A DNA stretch of 64,000 nucleotides from Sorghum bicolor (taxonomy: Eukaryota > Streptophyta > Magnoliopsida > Poales > Poaceae). This document shows, piece after piece, positions 41,013 to 52,580 of the stretch; within the stretch, counting starts at the first letter, position 1; every line of letters begins with the position of its first letter. Location of the stretch: the NCBI RefSeq assembly GCF_000003195.3, contig NC_012872.2, positions 23,956,066 to 24,020,065 on the forward strand. Direction: 5' to 3'. The notes under the pieces were generated by a model, which did not search any database, was not told the DNA's origin, and worked only from the letters and a program-made list of their open reading frames with translations. The position numbers and the translations under genes were made by a program.

Positions 41013-42240
41013 TGTTGGGTATTTTAAACGCAAACAGAAAAATCCGCAAGCGCACGGATACCGATGTAGCTTTCACCCGGGAGTATTTCAGAGTATCGAT
41101 TTTCCACAGAGAACGTGAGTGTACTAAATAAGATTCAAGATCGCCCAATGATAACTATATAATTATTTTTGGTGGGAAGAGAGGATGATTCCTGAGAGTT
41201 CTCTAGTTGATCTACGAATCAAGAATTACTTCAAAGATTATTTATTTCGGAACATCAGAACACTAACCACAGAATGAGATGAGAAGGGGGCTAGGAAGCT
41301 CTGACTACGGTCCTACAAACACCGATCCGAACGAGGTCGAATACGTCGACTGTTAGGGTTGTCACTACCCTAGGGCTACCACAACAATCCACAAGATTGG
41401 GTGCAATTCCAGGTAATTGCAAGACTAAACACCACGTCTAATCTATTAATTACTACTCTAGCGTTATAAAGACTAGAGCACTTGATGCAAGCGGGAATCC
41501 AATAAATAACTTGAATCTAAATAAAAGTAATTAAAGAACTCAGGAATTATGAATTGAAGAACCTAGAGAACGAACCAGTTGCTGCAAAAGTACAATGTTG
41601 AGGAAGATCCGACAGACCCGGCTCCTCCGCTCTCCTCTTCTCTCTCTCCCTATTTTCTAGATTACAACTAGAACTAACTAGAACTAGAACTAGAGGAACT
41701 AGAACTAGAACTAGATGAACTAGAGGGATCCTCTCTAGTTGGATGAAGAATTGAAACCCTAGCTTTGATTCTGTAGAAGAGGTATGTTCTCCAGGGGCTA
41801 GGGGGCCTTGCTTATATAGTCTTTTCAGATGAATCTAGGCCATCGGATCGAACCTACATTAATCGCACGGTTTTTCTTGATCCTTTAGGTCGGTGGATCG
41901 TGATCCGCGAAACGGGTCCGGATTGGACACTGTAGCTGGGCGGGCGCCCAAAGGAGTAGGGCGGGCGCCCTGTCCCTGAGCCCTCTCGGCTTCCCGTTCG
42001 TTCCCGTGGCTTCTGGAGACTTCTAGATGATAGAAAATTGCGCGGCACGTTAATATCTCTATGTAAACCTGAAGTGTGGGCCTTTCTTCCATATTTCCTG
42101 ATAACCCACTGCAAAAATAGACAAACACCAAAACTCGTGGAATTCTGTTAGATAAAACCCTAAGTCTAGGTGTTTGTTGCATTTGGATCCTTTTCTATGA
42201 TTAGTTGACGGTTAAATATGAGCATTAAGGACCGTCAACA
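41013..42240 (-). repeat. E3 5' LTR (family W)
   Basis: TGTTGGGTATTTT to CCGTCAACA on the + strand, 1228 bp. It includes the AACTAG repeat at 41666-41725 and a minus-strand TATA-like CTATATAAG at 41812-41818. Confidence 0.88.
41812..41818 (-). promoter_or_regulatory. TATA-like box in E3 5' LTR
   Basis: The minus strand reads ACTATATAAGC, in the position equivalent to the E1 and E2 motifs. Confidence 0.45.
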
Positions 42241-42812
42241 ATGTCCAAGGTAATTTATGAAAATCTGTTAGGGTGCGTTTTGCTCCCTAACTTTATGAGA
42301 TTGCAGATGGCGGACCAAACCATTCGCTCCATGGAGGTAGTCGCTAAGGACATCTTGGTTAAAATCCAAGATGAATATGCCTCTGCCAATTTCATCATCC
42401 TCAACATGGGGGCAAACATCGACATCCCTGTCATCCTGGGATGGCAATTCCTAAACATTGTGAACGCCGTCATCTATGTCGGGTCTGGCCAGAACCATCT
42501 ACAGTTTGCAGGTAAGAGGATCAAATGTCCTTTCAATGGCTATAAAACTAACATGCAGCCGAAGGACATGAAACTGGAGGAGAAACCTCGCGGCAAATCC
42601 TGCCAGAGGTACAACAAAGGCAAGTCGGCCAAAAAGGCCAAACAGAAGGAGGAACCCGCCAAGCAAGTAGAACATTCCAAAAAGGAATGGCGAGAGAAGG
42701 AGATGCCTGCATGGTCCCCATCTTTGGGACCAATCGAGGCGTCCATAGAATGAAACCCAACAGAGAGGTCCTGCTCTATGGACCTAAAACAAGGAGCCCT
42801 CCACTGACCAGG
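42241..42812 (+). pseudogene. Z1 protease-like segment
   Basis: The frame from 42241 (170 aa) encodes a protease C-terminal half (RLQMADQTIR, then DIPVILGWQFLN where LGRQF or LGRPF is expected, then IYVGSGQNHLQF) and a Lys-rich tail. The active-site Asp lies before the E3 insertion point, so the domain is split. LGW instead of LGR is a likely inactivating change; Z2 has LGRQF. The segment ends at CCAGG, the E2 target. Confidence 0.78.
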
Positions 42813-44043
42813 TGTTGATATTTGGTAATGCCATCAGGAAATGATCTGCAAGCGCACAGATATCGGTGAGCACTTGACCTGGGAGGTTATTCAGAGTATC
42901 GTATTTATATTTTTACCACTGGGAGAAAGCGTGCATCTGACTAACCAAATCTATTGCTACTATCCTTTAGGCTACAAACAATGTGATTCGATGTGAGTAA
43001 TGTATAGAGAAGACTACAACCACACTCTTGTTCTAACCTTGGTAAGGATGATCTACTGTTCTACTGGGAAGGCTTACGGAATCTAGACACCACAAAGGAT
43101 GTTCGACCCGCACCTATAAACCCTATCGATCCTACTAACGGGATTATGGGCTACAAAGGTAACTCGGAAATGTCACGTTCCTCGGTACTACCACGGTCCG
43201 ACTAGACAAGGGATATCTATGTGTATCCTAGCCCAAACACCACGTTTACACTAGAGATGATTACTCTAAACTCTATGAGAAGAGATCAAAGTAAACTCAT
43301 AAACCAAAGAACAATAAAATAAAGAACTTACTAGAATTTAGAAGTCAAAATTCTGAAGAATCCTAGGAGCAAGCCTCGGGTTAGGAGACTTGATCCCGCA
43401 AGTACAACCTCGGAGTAAACAACGACAGGCTGGGCTTCCTTCGATCTACACCTCCACTCTATCTCTCTCAATCTAATAGAACTAGTTCTACTCAAACATT
43501 GGATGGTAAGCCCTATGAGGTGGGAACCCTAAGGAACCTCTCTCTCTCTGAATCCTCTCTGGAAAATAGCTAATGAATAATGAGGATTGCCTCCTCTAGG
43601 GGCTAGGGGGCCTGCTTATATAGCCCCTCCAAATGAACGTGGGCTGTCGGATCAAACCGACCTTAATCGCACGGTTTTCCTTGATCCCTTAGGTCGGTGG
43701 AGCATAATCTATGAGGTGAAGCCTGATTGGCTGAGACACCTAGGCAGGCGCCCAAGGGGGGAGGGCGGGCGCCCTGTCCCCGGGCCCGCTCGGCCTCCCG
43801 TTCGTTCCCATGGCTTCTGGACTCTTCTAGATGATAGAAAATTGCGCGACACGTTAATATCTCTATGTAAACCCGACGTATGGGCCTTTCCTTCACATTT
43901 CCTGATACCCCCCTACAGAAATAGACAAACACCAAAACTCGTGGAATTATGTCAGATAAAACCCTAAGTCTGAGTTTGGTTGCATTTGGATCCTTTTCTT
44001 TATTTATTTGATGATTAAATTTAGTACTTAAGGACCGCCAACA
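42813..44043 (-). repeat. E2 3' LTR (family X)
   Basis: TGTTGATATTTGG to GGACCGCCAACA, 1231 bp. One C in the usual CCGTCAACA end is changed. It is followed by a mutated purine tract (minus strand AAGCTTGCGGGAGTT, 44044-44058). Confidence 0.87.
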
Positions 44044-44058
44044 AACTCCCGCAAGCTT

Positions 44059-45492
44059 ACCTCTTGCTCGTCCCTGAGCAAGGATGGACTCAATAGTTTT
44101 TGCAGTGGTTTCATGCCTTAAAAGTACACATGCGTTCAAGCAAGACCTCATATCTGAGTTTAGAGTGAACTTTTAAGACTTAAAACTTACTCATTTTCCT
44201 TTCACTATGGGGCTTGCAACCATCACTTGTGTCTTGAGCAGTTAAAAGATAGAACAGTCTAGTCAAGTGCCATGTCTCTTGTTCTTTGATTAACTATAGC
44301 TCTGGAGTTTTTGTAGATTTTCAAATAAAACTCAGAGATTCCTTGTATGACTCTCTCAAATCTCTCTTTTGTGGTATTTCTGGATCCTTTCCAAGGCAGT
44401 AATGGTATATGCCTTCTCTCAAAGTATGTGGTATTTTTAGTATGAGGCATAGTGATATTGCCTTCTCTCTCACCATACTCTAATAAGGTTCTGATATCTA
44501 GAGCTCATAGGTGGGAGACAGATAATACATACTTACAAGACATTTATTGCATAGTCAAACCATGGATCCAGAGAAACAAGTCAATAAGTCAAATCAAGAT
44601 GTGCATGTGTGGCGAATGAATGGTGTATGGTGATGATGGTGATAACAATGGTGAAAGTCTAATTCTACTTTTGCTTTTTTTAGGGGATACATACCTTTCT
44701 TGCACTTTGAAGCTTTTTTGGGGAGAATGAGATGCTCTACATTTTCTTTTTCTTTCCTCTCAGGTGGGTATCTTGGACCCCTAATTCTACTGTCGGACAC
44801 TTGTCCATTTTTACCTCTCGTCTCACTTTTTCTTTTCTTCGAGGTTCTAGGCACTTGCCCCTTTTTATTTCCTCATATTCACTTTTTTTTCAGAGCACTC
44901 ACCCTCCTAGAATAATGTAGCAAGTGGTAGTAACCAAAATATCTCGAGCATTTATTTCACGGGGAATAGCAGGGATAGGATAATGTTTTTGGCTATTCTC
45001 TCCTAGATAGGAGTAGAATAATTTTGGGTGAATCTGGAGATGGAAATGAGTGGATGCATGTGGATGCGTACTTCCGGAGTAGAAGCAGCATGTATGAGTG
45101 AACGTGCAAGTGAATCTTGATTTTAACCGTATGAGAAGCTCCTAAGGGTCAACACAGCTTGACCACACTCAATGCTCATAAGCAGTAAAAAGTAAATGTA
45201 TGGTTCATAGTCTAATAAGCATGTATATATGGCTGTGGTAGGATTTTAAACTCTCATCATACAGGAACTCATCATGCAACATTTTAAAGATTTTCAAAGA
45301 TAAAATTCTCCAAAATTCTACTATCTCTAGGAACAGATAAATAGCAGCTCAACCTTCCCATATCATATCCGTTAACGACTTAGACTTTTGATCAGGTACT
45401 CTTCCTACAAGTTCAGGTTTAGAGCAAATTTTAATTCATAACAGTCATGCCTAAACTTGAGAGAGATTTCAATTTTGAGAACTAGTCATGGC
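44059..45492 (-). other. E2 internal non-coding region left of V
   Basis: No gene seen. It is homologous to 3888-5270 in E1 and 11360-12780 in E3. It ends at ATGGC (45488-45492), the V target. Confidence 0.55.
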
Positions 45493-46554
45493 TGTCGAGG
45501 GTATCAGTAAGGGGTACCCTCACCGATGCACATAATGAGATTGCCCGTACGCAGGTCGAGGCCCTCAACTCGACGCTCTGGTCAGACATACGCATGGTCG
45601 TCAACGATCGATGCCTCGAAGATGGAAAAGGCATCGAGCGAATCGATCAGAGCTCGAGCGCGAGCTACCATCGAATACGGAAACAGGCTCGCGCTAGTCA
45701 GAGGCGTCGAGCGCAAGGACAATGTCCGCTGCCTGACGCGCGCACAAGAGCCAGGGCATTTAATGTGCCTGTCACTTTACCACCTCACACGCTAGTCACG
45801 GGAAGCGTGATAGGGAACAGGCACCTGTCCCATCATCCTTTCTGCAGCTTTCCCCACCAAACAACCCAGAGCGTACCAGGACGCGGGAAACAAGGATGGA
45901 GCGTCTACTCGGGACCCCTCGAGACGTCCAAGGTCAACGCTTTGGACGACAAGGCACTGCACGGCGTCTGACCCTCGACCCAACATGGATCCTTCTTGGG
46001 GAAGAGTTGGGCGTCGACTGACAACGCCGCAACCACTCCGCCGGATCTGCCGCCATACCGTACAGGCATGCCACCGGTGAACCAACCCAAGGCAGCGCGC
46101 AGAGCAGGATATAGGGGCATGCGTAATCATCATCAAGCTACCAAGATGGGACGGCTCGAGACCACGCCGGTACGGAGGCCTCGAGTAGGTCAGCGCGCCA
46201 TGCCTCTACCGACCCCTACTCTGACACCTATACATGTACCCTAGGTCTCTTATTGGAGCTATAAAAGTGGAAACCCGGGAATAGACATAGGAGAGACACG
46301 AACACAACGAAACACCACATCCATACGCAGTAGAACTCCCATACTCCATCCCGTTCCATACCACACTTGTATTCGCCCCTGTACAAGCACTTAGGTGCAA
46401 GATAATACAAACTCCCCCCCCCCCGCTGGACGTAGGTCCTTCTCATGCCCGAACCAGGATAAATCTTTGTGTCTTCTTGCCTCACCATCTGGGAAAGGGA
46501 GCACGCATACAAATTTACTCGTTGGTGTGACCCCCCGTGGGGAAAACACCGACG
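45493..46554 (+). repeat. V 5' LTR
   Basis: It starts TGTCGAGGGTATCAG and ends near ACACCGACG. It has a TATA box TATAAAA at 46260-46266 and a poly-C run near 46415. It matches 49255-50315 with scattered changes, many of them C/T or G/A. Confidence 0.88.
46260..46266 (+). promoter_or_regulatory. TATA box in V 5' LTR
   Basis: TATAAAA within GAGCTATAAAAGTGG, repeated in the 3' LTR at 50022-50028. Confidence 0.6.
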
Positions 46555-46556
46555 GT

Positions 46557-46574
46557 TGGCGCGCCAGTTAGGGG
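46557..46574 (+). other. V primer binding site
   Basis: TGGCGCGCCAGTTAGGGG follows the LTR end by two bases. The same type of site (TTGGCGCGCC...) is common in RIRE2-type elements. I do not assign the tRNA. Confidence 0.65.
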
Positions 46575-46613
46575 TCCTGCGTGTTTTTTCATCGATTTCC
46601 CACTCCTTTCCAT

Positions 46614-48410
46614 ATGGCCACTCCCGCTTCGCCGATTCCGCGCTCCACCGTGATTTGGTTTGGGAGCCTTGAGTTCATGTCGACTGGCTCCGGCTATGAC
46701 ATGACCTTGCTCTCGATCAAAGGACCGGAAGGAGCCCGCGTTGCGCCAGCGCGAATGAGGGCCCCGAGGCACCCTCGACACCACGCCTCCCCGCCCAAGA
46801 AGAGGCGTGGGCAGCACCATCGTCACCACTCTGCCTCGTCACGACCGGCAGTTCGTGCTAGGCAAGAGGTGGCACAGGGGCCAGCCGCGCCGCGTACCGG
46901 AACCGTGGGCATGCCGGCCCAACATCATACAACGACAAGAGGTGACGCGCCTCGAGCGCTCTCCCCCACCGCTAGGTTGCTTCCACATGGGCTGTTCACC
47001 CTAAGAAGGGCATTGCCATTCGGGGTGGACAACGCCGCGACGTCGCTCGCCAGAGCGATATGCCCAAACCCCCGGACGTACGTGGAAAGACCAATGGTCC
47101 TCCCACATGACTCTGAAGCACGGCCGCTGACGTCCGAGCTGCCGGACTTCTCCCGGGTACGAGGCCTCCGCCGCCTAGGCCCTGGACGATACACGATCAC
47201 CTCGCTCAGGCAGCGGTTGCTGGAGGAAGGACATGGATGTTACTACGCCACCGAGCCGGACTCCGACTCCGAGACCGATAGCTATGACCCTACAAGGGAA
47301 TGCTATCACATCGACGGGGCGGTAGAAACTACCGACGAGACGCAAGATGCGGCTGCCGGCGGTCGAGCCCCTGCGGCAGGAGAAGATCCCAGGACGCCTG
47401 GGAACGACGGACAGGTCGACCCACTTCCATAGGAAGATAGGGCTGCGCAACTCGCGTAGTTACGAGAGCTCAAGACCAAGCTTGACGAGGATCGTGAGCG
47501 CCTCGTCCTGCTCGAGCAAATCCTCGAGAAAGATTTGCCCTACCCGCCTGGCGGAAGTGTCCGCAGACGCGCTCGAGAGGTACACCGGCAAATTGTCGGA
47601 GACGCAGAGCCAGAGCAGCCTGTCAGTCGTTTCCCTCGAGCAGGACAGAATGTAGTGGCGGCAACAATGCTTCTGCGCAACATGCCAGAGCCATCAAATT
47701 CCCAAGCTCGACGTATTCGAGACGAGGTGCAGACTCTGCTCCAGGTGGCGGCAGGTCAACAAGCCGAAAGCTCGGCTTCTCGACGACGAGGAGCTGCCAC
47801 TGAAAAGCGCGATGAGCCACCCCAAAACAAAAAAGAGGTATCAGTCCATCAACTGCCACCCCCTCGAGGAAGAAAGACCACGCTCGTTCTCCCCGTCGAC
47901 AATCAGCGTCGACACGACGCGCGGCATGACATCGAAGAGAATCGACGCCGCCGGCATGGGGACGCGGAAGAGCGCGGTTACAGCGCACATCGTGGCGGGA
48001 GATACGACAGCGACGAGGACCGAATGGCCCTCGAGCCACCAGGCCCACGGGTGTTCAGCAGAGCAATCCACAGCACACCACTGCCCAGTCCGTTCCGACC
48101 CCCAACCAGCATCGCAAAATACAATGGTGAAACCAAACCAGAATTGTGGTTGGCAGACTTCAGGTTAGCTTATCAGCTGGGAGGTGCTCGAGGAGACGAT
48201 CGAGCCATCATCAGACAACTACCACTTTTCCTCTCTGATACCGCCCGTCGGTGGCTCGAGGAACTTCCAGCTAATCAGATCCACGACTGGGTCGATTTGG
48301 TTAGAGTCTTCGAGGGTAATTTCAAAGGGACCTACATACGGCCCGGGAACTCGTGGGACCTTATCAAGTGCAAGCAGAAGTCGGGAGAACTAAGGCAACG
48401 AGAGGGCTAA
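46614..48410 (+). pseudogene. gag: V truncated gag
   Basis: A single frame from the ATG at 46614 is interrupted by two TAG codons (47430 and 47457) and otherwise runs to 48410. The N-terminal 272 aa are low-complexity, Arg/Pro-rich and acidic at the end. The second part carries the Tat/RIRE2 gag capsid start (FRPPTSIAKYNGETKPELW, then LPLFLSDTARRWLEELP, then GNFKGTYIRPGNSWDL). It breaks off inside the capsid at about 48395, where the expected sequence should continue for hundreds of residues. Both stops replace positions where Gln is likely, consistent with CAG to TAG changes. Confidence 0.82.
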
Positions 48411-49254
48411 GGCGAGAATGGAGATGGGAGGCAGAAGGGAGAACGGCGGTGACGCCAAGGCACATTTATAGGCAGCAGCCCACCAACAGGCAAATCCGAG
48501 AAATGAGGTAACCCCCCCATAAATGCGCCGTCTAACGGTCCTTTTCCGCTTCACAGGTGGGGCGCTCCCAATTCCACGCCAACCCAGTATCATAACGCCT
48601 CCCACCTAAAAAGGCGCACCCAACGGACAAAAAGGTCAACCGCCCACGGCTCTTTCCTTCCCTTGTAAGCCAAGGGATGTACCCGTGAAAGCCTCGAGAG
48701 GTCGCAGGCTGGCCCACCGAAGGGGTTCGACAGCCGATCTCGAGCACCAGAGTCAGGGATCCCCCGCGAGTGGTCAAAGATCGAGGACCGCCTCGAAGAC
48801 TCGCTATGGATATCCAAGGTAGGGTCGAGACAGTCGAGAGGAATCCCCCCGACGGGAGGCATCGAGCCGCTAGACTCTATCGAATGAGACCAGTATCCCC
48901 GACCACGTCGACCCTGCTTTATGAGAACGCCTTCGGGCTACAGCTGACCCCCTCGAAAGGGGCATAGGTTCTCACTTGGATTACCCATTAGGAACTCCAT
49001 CTAGGGTGGATGACGCTCGCTCTATCGAGAGTACGTCGAAACCCTCGCGCAAAGCGTGCCAATCAGGACCTTCCACCACTGGTGTCGACAGCGTTTCTGA
49101 GAATTAGGCAATATAACCCTCAAAGGAGTCAAAAATTCCTCCAATGGCTCAGGGGCTAACCCCGCGGGGTCGCTCGCGCGCCCCCACGGAAATTCGACCG
49201 CAAAATAAAGCCTCCACTCGAGCACCAGCGCTCAAATGGAGACTCGGGGGCTAC
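48411..49254 (-). other. V 3' internal region with remnant antisense promoter
   Basis: No gene remains. On the minus strand CCTATAAATG (48472-48463) is a good TATA box and is followed by a pyrimidine-rich, ATG-free leader-like stretch that runs directly into the truncated gag. This mirrors the arrangement of the antisense promoters of E4 and E5, but with the coding region deleted. The last 14 bases, GACTCGGGGGCTAC, are the purine tract. Confidence 0.5.
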
Positions 49255-50315
49255 TGTCGTGGGTATCAGTAAGGGGTACCCTCACCGATGCACATAATGA
49301 GATTGCCCATACGCAGGTCGAGGCCCTCAACTCAACACTCTGGTCAGACATACGCACGGTCGTCAACGATTGAGGCCTCGAAGACGGAAAAGGCGTCGAG
49401 CGAATCGATCAGAGCTCGAGCGCGAGCTACCGTCGAATACAGAAACAGGCTCACGCTAGTCGGAGGCGTCGAGCGCAAGGACAATGTCCGCCGCCTGACG
49501 CGCGCACGAGAGCCAGGGCATTTAATGCGCCTGTCGCTTTACCACCGAACACGCTGGTCACGGGAAGCGTGATTGGGAACATGCACCTGTCCCATCATCC
49601 TTTCTGCAGCTTCCCCACCAAACAACCCAGAGCGTACCAGGACGTGGGAAACAAGGATGGAGCGTCTAATCGGGACACCCTCGAGACGTCCAAGGTCAAC
49701 GCTTTGGACGACAAGGCACTGCACGGCGTCTAACCCTCGACCCGACATGGATCCTTCTTGGGGAAGAGTTGGGCATCGACTGACAACGCCGCAACCACTC
49801 CGCCGGATCTGCCGCCATACCGTACAGGCGTGCCACCGGTGAACCAATCCAAGGCGGCGCGCAGAGCAGGATACAGGGGCACGCGTAATCATCATCTAGC
49901 TACCAAGATGTGACGGCTCGAGACCACGCTCGTACGGAGGCCTCGAGTAGGTCAGCGCGCCATGCCTCTACCGACCCCTACTCCGACACCTATACATGTA
50001 CCCTAGGTCTCTTCTTGGAGCTATAAAAGGGGAGACCCGGAAATAGACATAGGAGAGACACGAACACAATGAAACACCACATCCATACGCACTAGAACTC
50101 CCTTACTCCATCCCCTTCCATACCACACTTGTATTCGCCCCTGTACAAGCACTTAGGTGCAAGATAATACAAACTCCCCCCCCCCGCTGGACGTAGGGCC
50201 TTCACTTGCCCGAACCAGGATAAATCTTTGTGTCTTCTTGCATCACCATCTGGGAAAGGGAGCACGCATACAAATTTACTCGTTGGTGTGACCGCCCGTG
50301 GGGAAAACACCGACA
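49255..50315 (+). repeat. V 3' LTR
   Basis: TGTCGTGGGTATCAG to AACACCGACA, 1061 bp, paired with 45493-46554. Confidence 0.88.
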
Positions 50316-50320
50316 TTGGC

Positions 50321-52580
50321 AGAGCAACTATTCATCATTTCCATGTGAGAGATTATCATGATGGTTCATAGCAAACTTTATTTATTTATTTATTTAGCAA
50401 ACTAAGCAAAGATATATATAAAAGCACCAAATCTTTATTTGGGTTTTTATGATTATGCATCTTTTTTTTATTGTTTGAGTAAAGTATAAACGCGAGTAGA
50501 AACACTTAGCTGGATAAATGGGGGTGCTCTCCCCCAAGCTGGATTTTGACGTAATTTATTTTGATGTAGCTAGCTGGTGGCGGAGGTGTATTTGAATGTC
50601 GGTAGCACCCTGACAGCGATTAGGATGTCCTCCGTCTACTAGTCTTCTTAGATCCTTGAATTATGTGGTGTTCAAATAGACTACAAAGCTTTGTGGAACT
50701 GGTTAAGTGTTAGCATAAATATCTAGCCTTTATCATGTTGAGCCTCCTCAATAAATGTTACTCTCTTTGGTAGGATCATAAATTTTTATATTTTCATTTT
50801 TATAGGACAGGAATATTTTATTTTTACGCCACCACAGTGAATGTACTTATGGGTTTTATGCCTCGAGCATACTCACATGGGGCTTACTGTTTTTAACATT
50901 TTTAATTTCTTTTCAAGATAGGATGATTAACAAACAAGCTAATTAAGGAAAGTAAATAATTTAAGGAAAAATGCAGAAAGGATAAATGTGGATAACTACC
51001 GATTTTACCTTTCAGCGAGGGTTCATTGTTTTAAGTCTTCTGAACAAGACTTCTCACCGTGTTCATTCTTTAGGTGCGACATTTGATCCAAGTGTGGACC
51101 TTGATGTCTGCACCTCTTGATACGGTGTCACCCATGTTCTTCGTTTGTCCAGCAGTTCGAGGTACGGCATTGGCAGCATCCTGCTTAGTGTGTTTGTGCT
51201 TGTAGATCCAAGTCCTTCACTTGGAGGAATCTGGGAGTTGTAAAACTCCTTCAGGTTTTGCTCGAAGTGTACCTGCTCATAAAGACAAGGCAGAGATCAA
51301 GTGCATGGGCCCTGCTGGTGAAAAACACAAACAAAACTAAAAGTGTATTTGTTCTTCTCTAACCTTAAGCATAGAGAGCAAGACAAAGTTGATGGATAAT
51401 AAGATCATGAGTGTAGCATTTAAAACATTTGTCAGATCAGATCGCTCGACCTAATGGAAAGATAATCTATCTATATTTATGTTTTGTTTATATCTTCCAA
51501 GGATTGAATGTGCAACATTTTAGCTTATATGATTAGGAGTGTGGGATCACGAAGGTAGTACTAAGAACAAAGATTAAAGGACTAAACATGTTAATTTGGA
51601 GTTACAAATCATACATGTTTGTTCTCTTTATTTTATGTGAACGCCAGAACCAAGGAGAAGCTTATAAAAGCGATTGTCAAGTACCTTATGATGTTACCTT
51701 AATTGAAGAGTGATGGTACAATATCACCTTGTGGAAGCTTTCCTTTCTTAGCGGTTATGCGTCGTGTTTGTGGCACCCTCCATGGATCATCTCTTATGAG
51801 CTATGTCTTCCTTGTGTAAATTGTTAAACTTCATGTGTCTCTCTCTTTATCTCTAGTGTGAGTTTACCTCAGGACTTCCCAGGTCGATATTGAAAGTTTT
51901 CTTGTAGGGGTTAGTCCAACAAAATATCCAATATCTACTATAGCATACTATCGGCTAAAAAATCAACCTAGACACCATGTCTTATTTGATTTTGGAGGGC
52001 ATTTTAACCGAAGCACCATGCTTAATTTAAAATCCCTTGGAAGTATGATCATCATTCCTAAACTAAGCACCATGCTTATTTAAGAGATAAATGAAACTAC
52101 TCCAAACCTAGACATATAGTAAAGCAAATAAAGGTAGCATTAGAGCATTTATAGAGATCTACTCAAGTGGATATGAAGTAGTGTGACTAGTATTTAACAA
52201 ATTAAGCATGTCTCAAAGGTAGGGACAACCAACATAGCAACATGGCAAAGGATTTTTTTATGTAAAGTACTCCCCCAAGCTTGAATTTTGCAAAATTCAA
52301 GTTTGGATGAATTTAATTCAAAGTTGCATGATGATTGGTTGGACATACCTTGTGCTTGTCATTCATCCGATCTTCTTGCTCCAATCCTGGAAAGGTTAGT
52401 GACAAGAATACCTGAAGGAATATTATTACAATTATCCTTATATGCTCAATACACAAGGTAATGTTGCAAATAATTAAAAGCACATGTTACGATCTGATCA
52501 GTGCTTATTTTAGGATACTAAGCTTGTCCTTGGGAAACCATCAATTTATGTCAGCGAAGTGGTTTCCCTCCAACGCTGAC
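50321..52580 (-). other. E2 internal non-coding region right of V
   Basis: No gene seen. It resumes with AGAGCAACTATTCATC and follows the E1/E3 interior, but the protease segment present there is absent at about 51000-51030 (the sequence jumps from the non-coding part to the TTTTAAGTCTTCTG block). The short frame near 52461 is antisense to the leader and not supported. Confidence 0.55.

Larger units (their letters stand above)
10102..42240 (-). mobile_element. E3: Athila-like LTR retrotransposon hosting E4 and E5
   Basis: LTRs 10102-11344 and 41013-42240 flank an interior of about 5.5 kb split by the 24-kb E4/E5 insertion. The flanking five bases are ATGTG (10097-10101) and ATGTC (42241-42245). 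Z2 shows ATGTC uninterrupted, so the left copy carries one mutation. The primer site at 40988-41005 and the purine tract at 11345-11359 place it on the minus strand. The interior has a gag tail and two protease-like segments, but no reverse transcriptase or integrase that I can find. Confidence 0.85.
45493..50315 (+). mobile_element. V: non-autonomous RIRE2/Dasheng-type element
   Basis: LTRs 45493-46554 and 49255-50315 (about 1.06 kb each) flank a 2.7-kb interior. The duplications ATGGC (45488-45492) and TTGGC (50316-50320) differ at one base, and the equivalent uninterrupted sequence in E1 reads TATGGCAGAGC. The primer site and the GACTCGGGGGCTAC purine tract are typical of this Tat-type group. 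Only a broken gag remains; pol is absent. Deletion of pol with retained ends resembles the rice Dasheng element, which is moved by RIRE2. Confidence 0.88.

Noticed and set aside
45526..46136. Host genes in the GC-rich region 45500-46250
   Set aside because: The sequence recurs at 49288-49895 as the other V LTR, and frames overlap on both strands.
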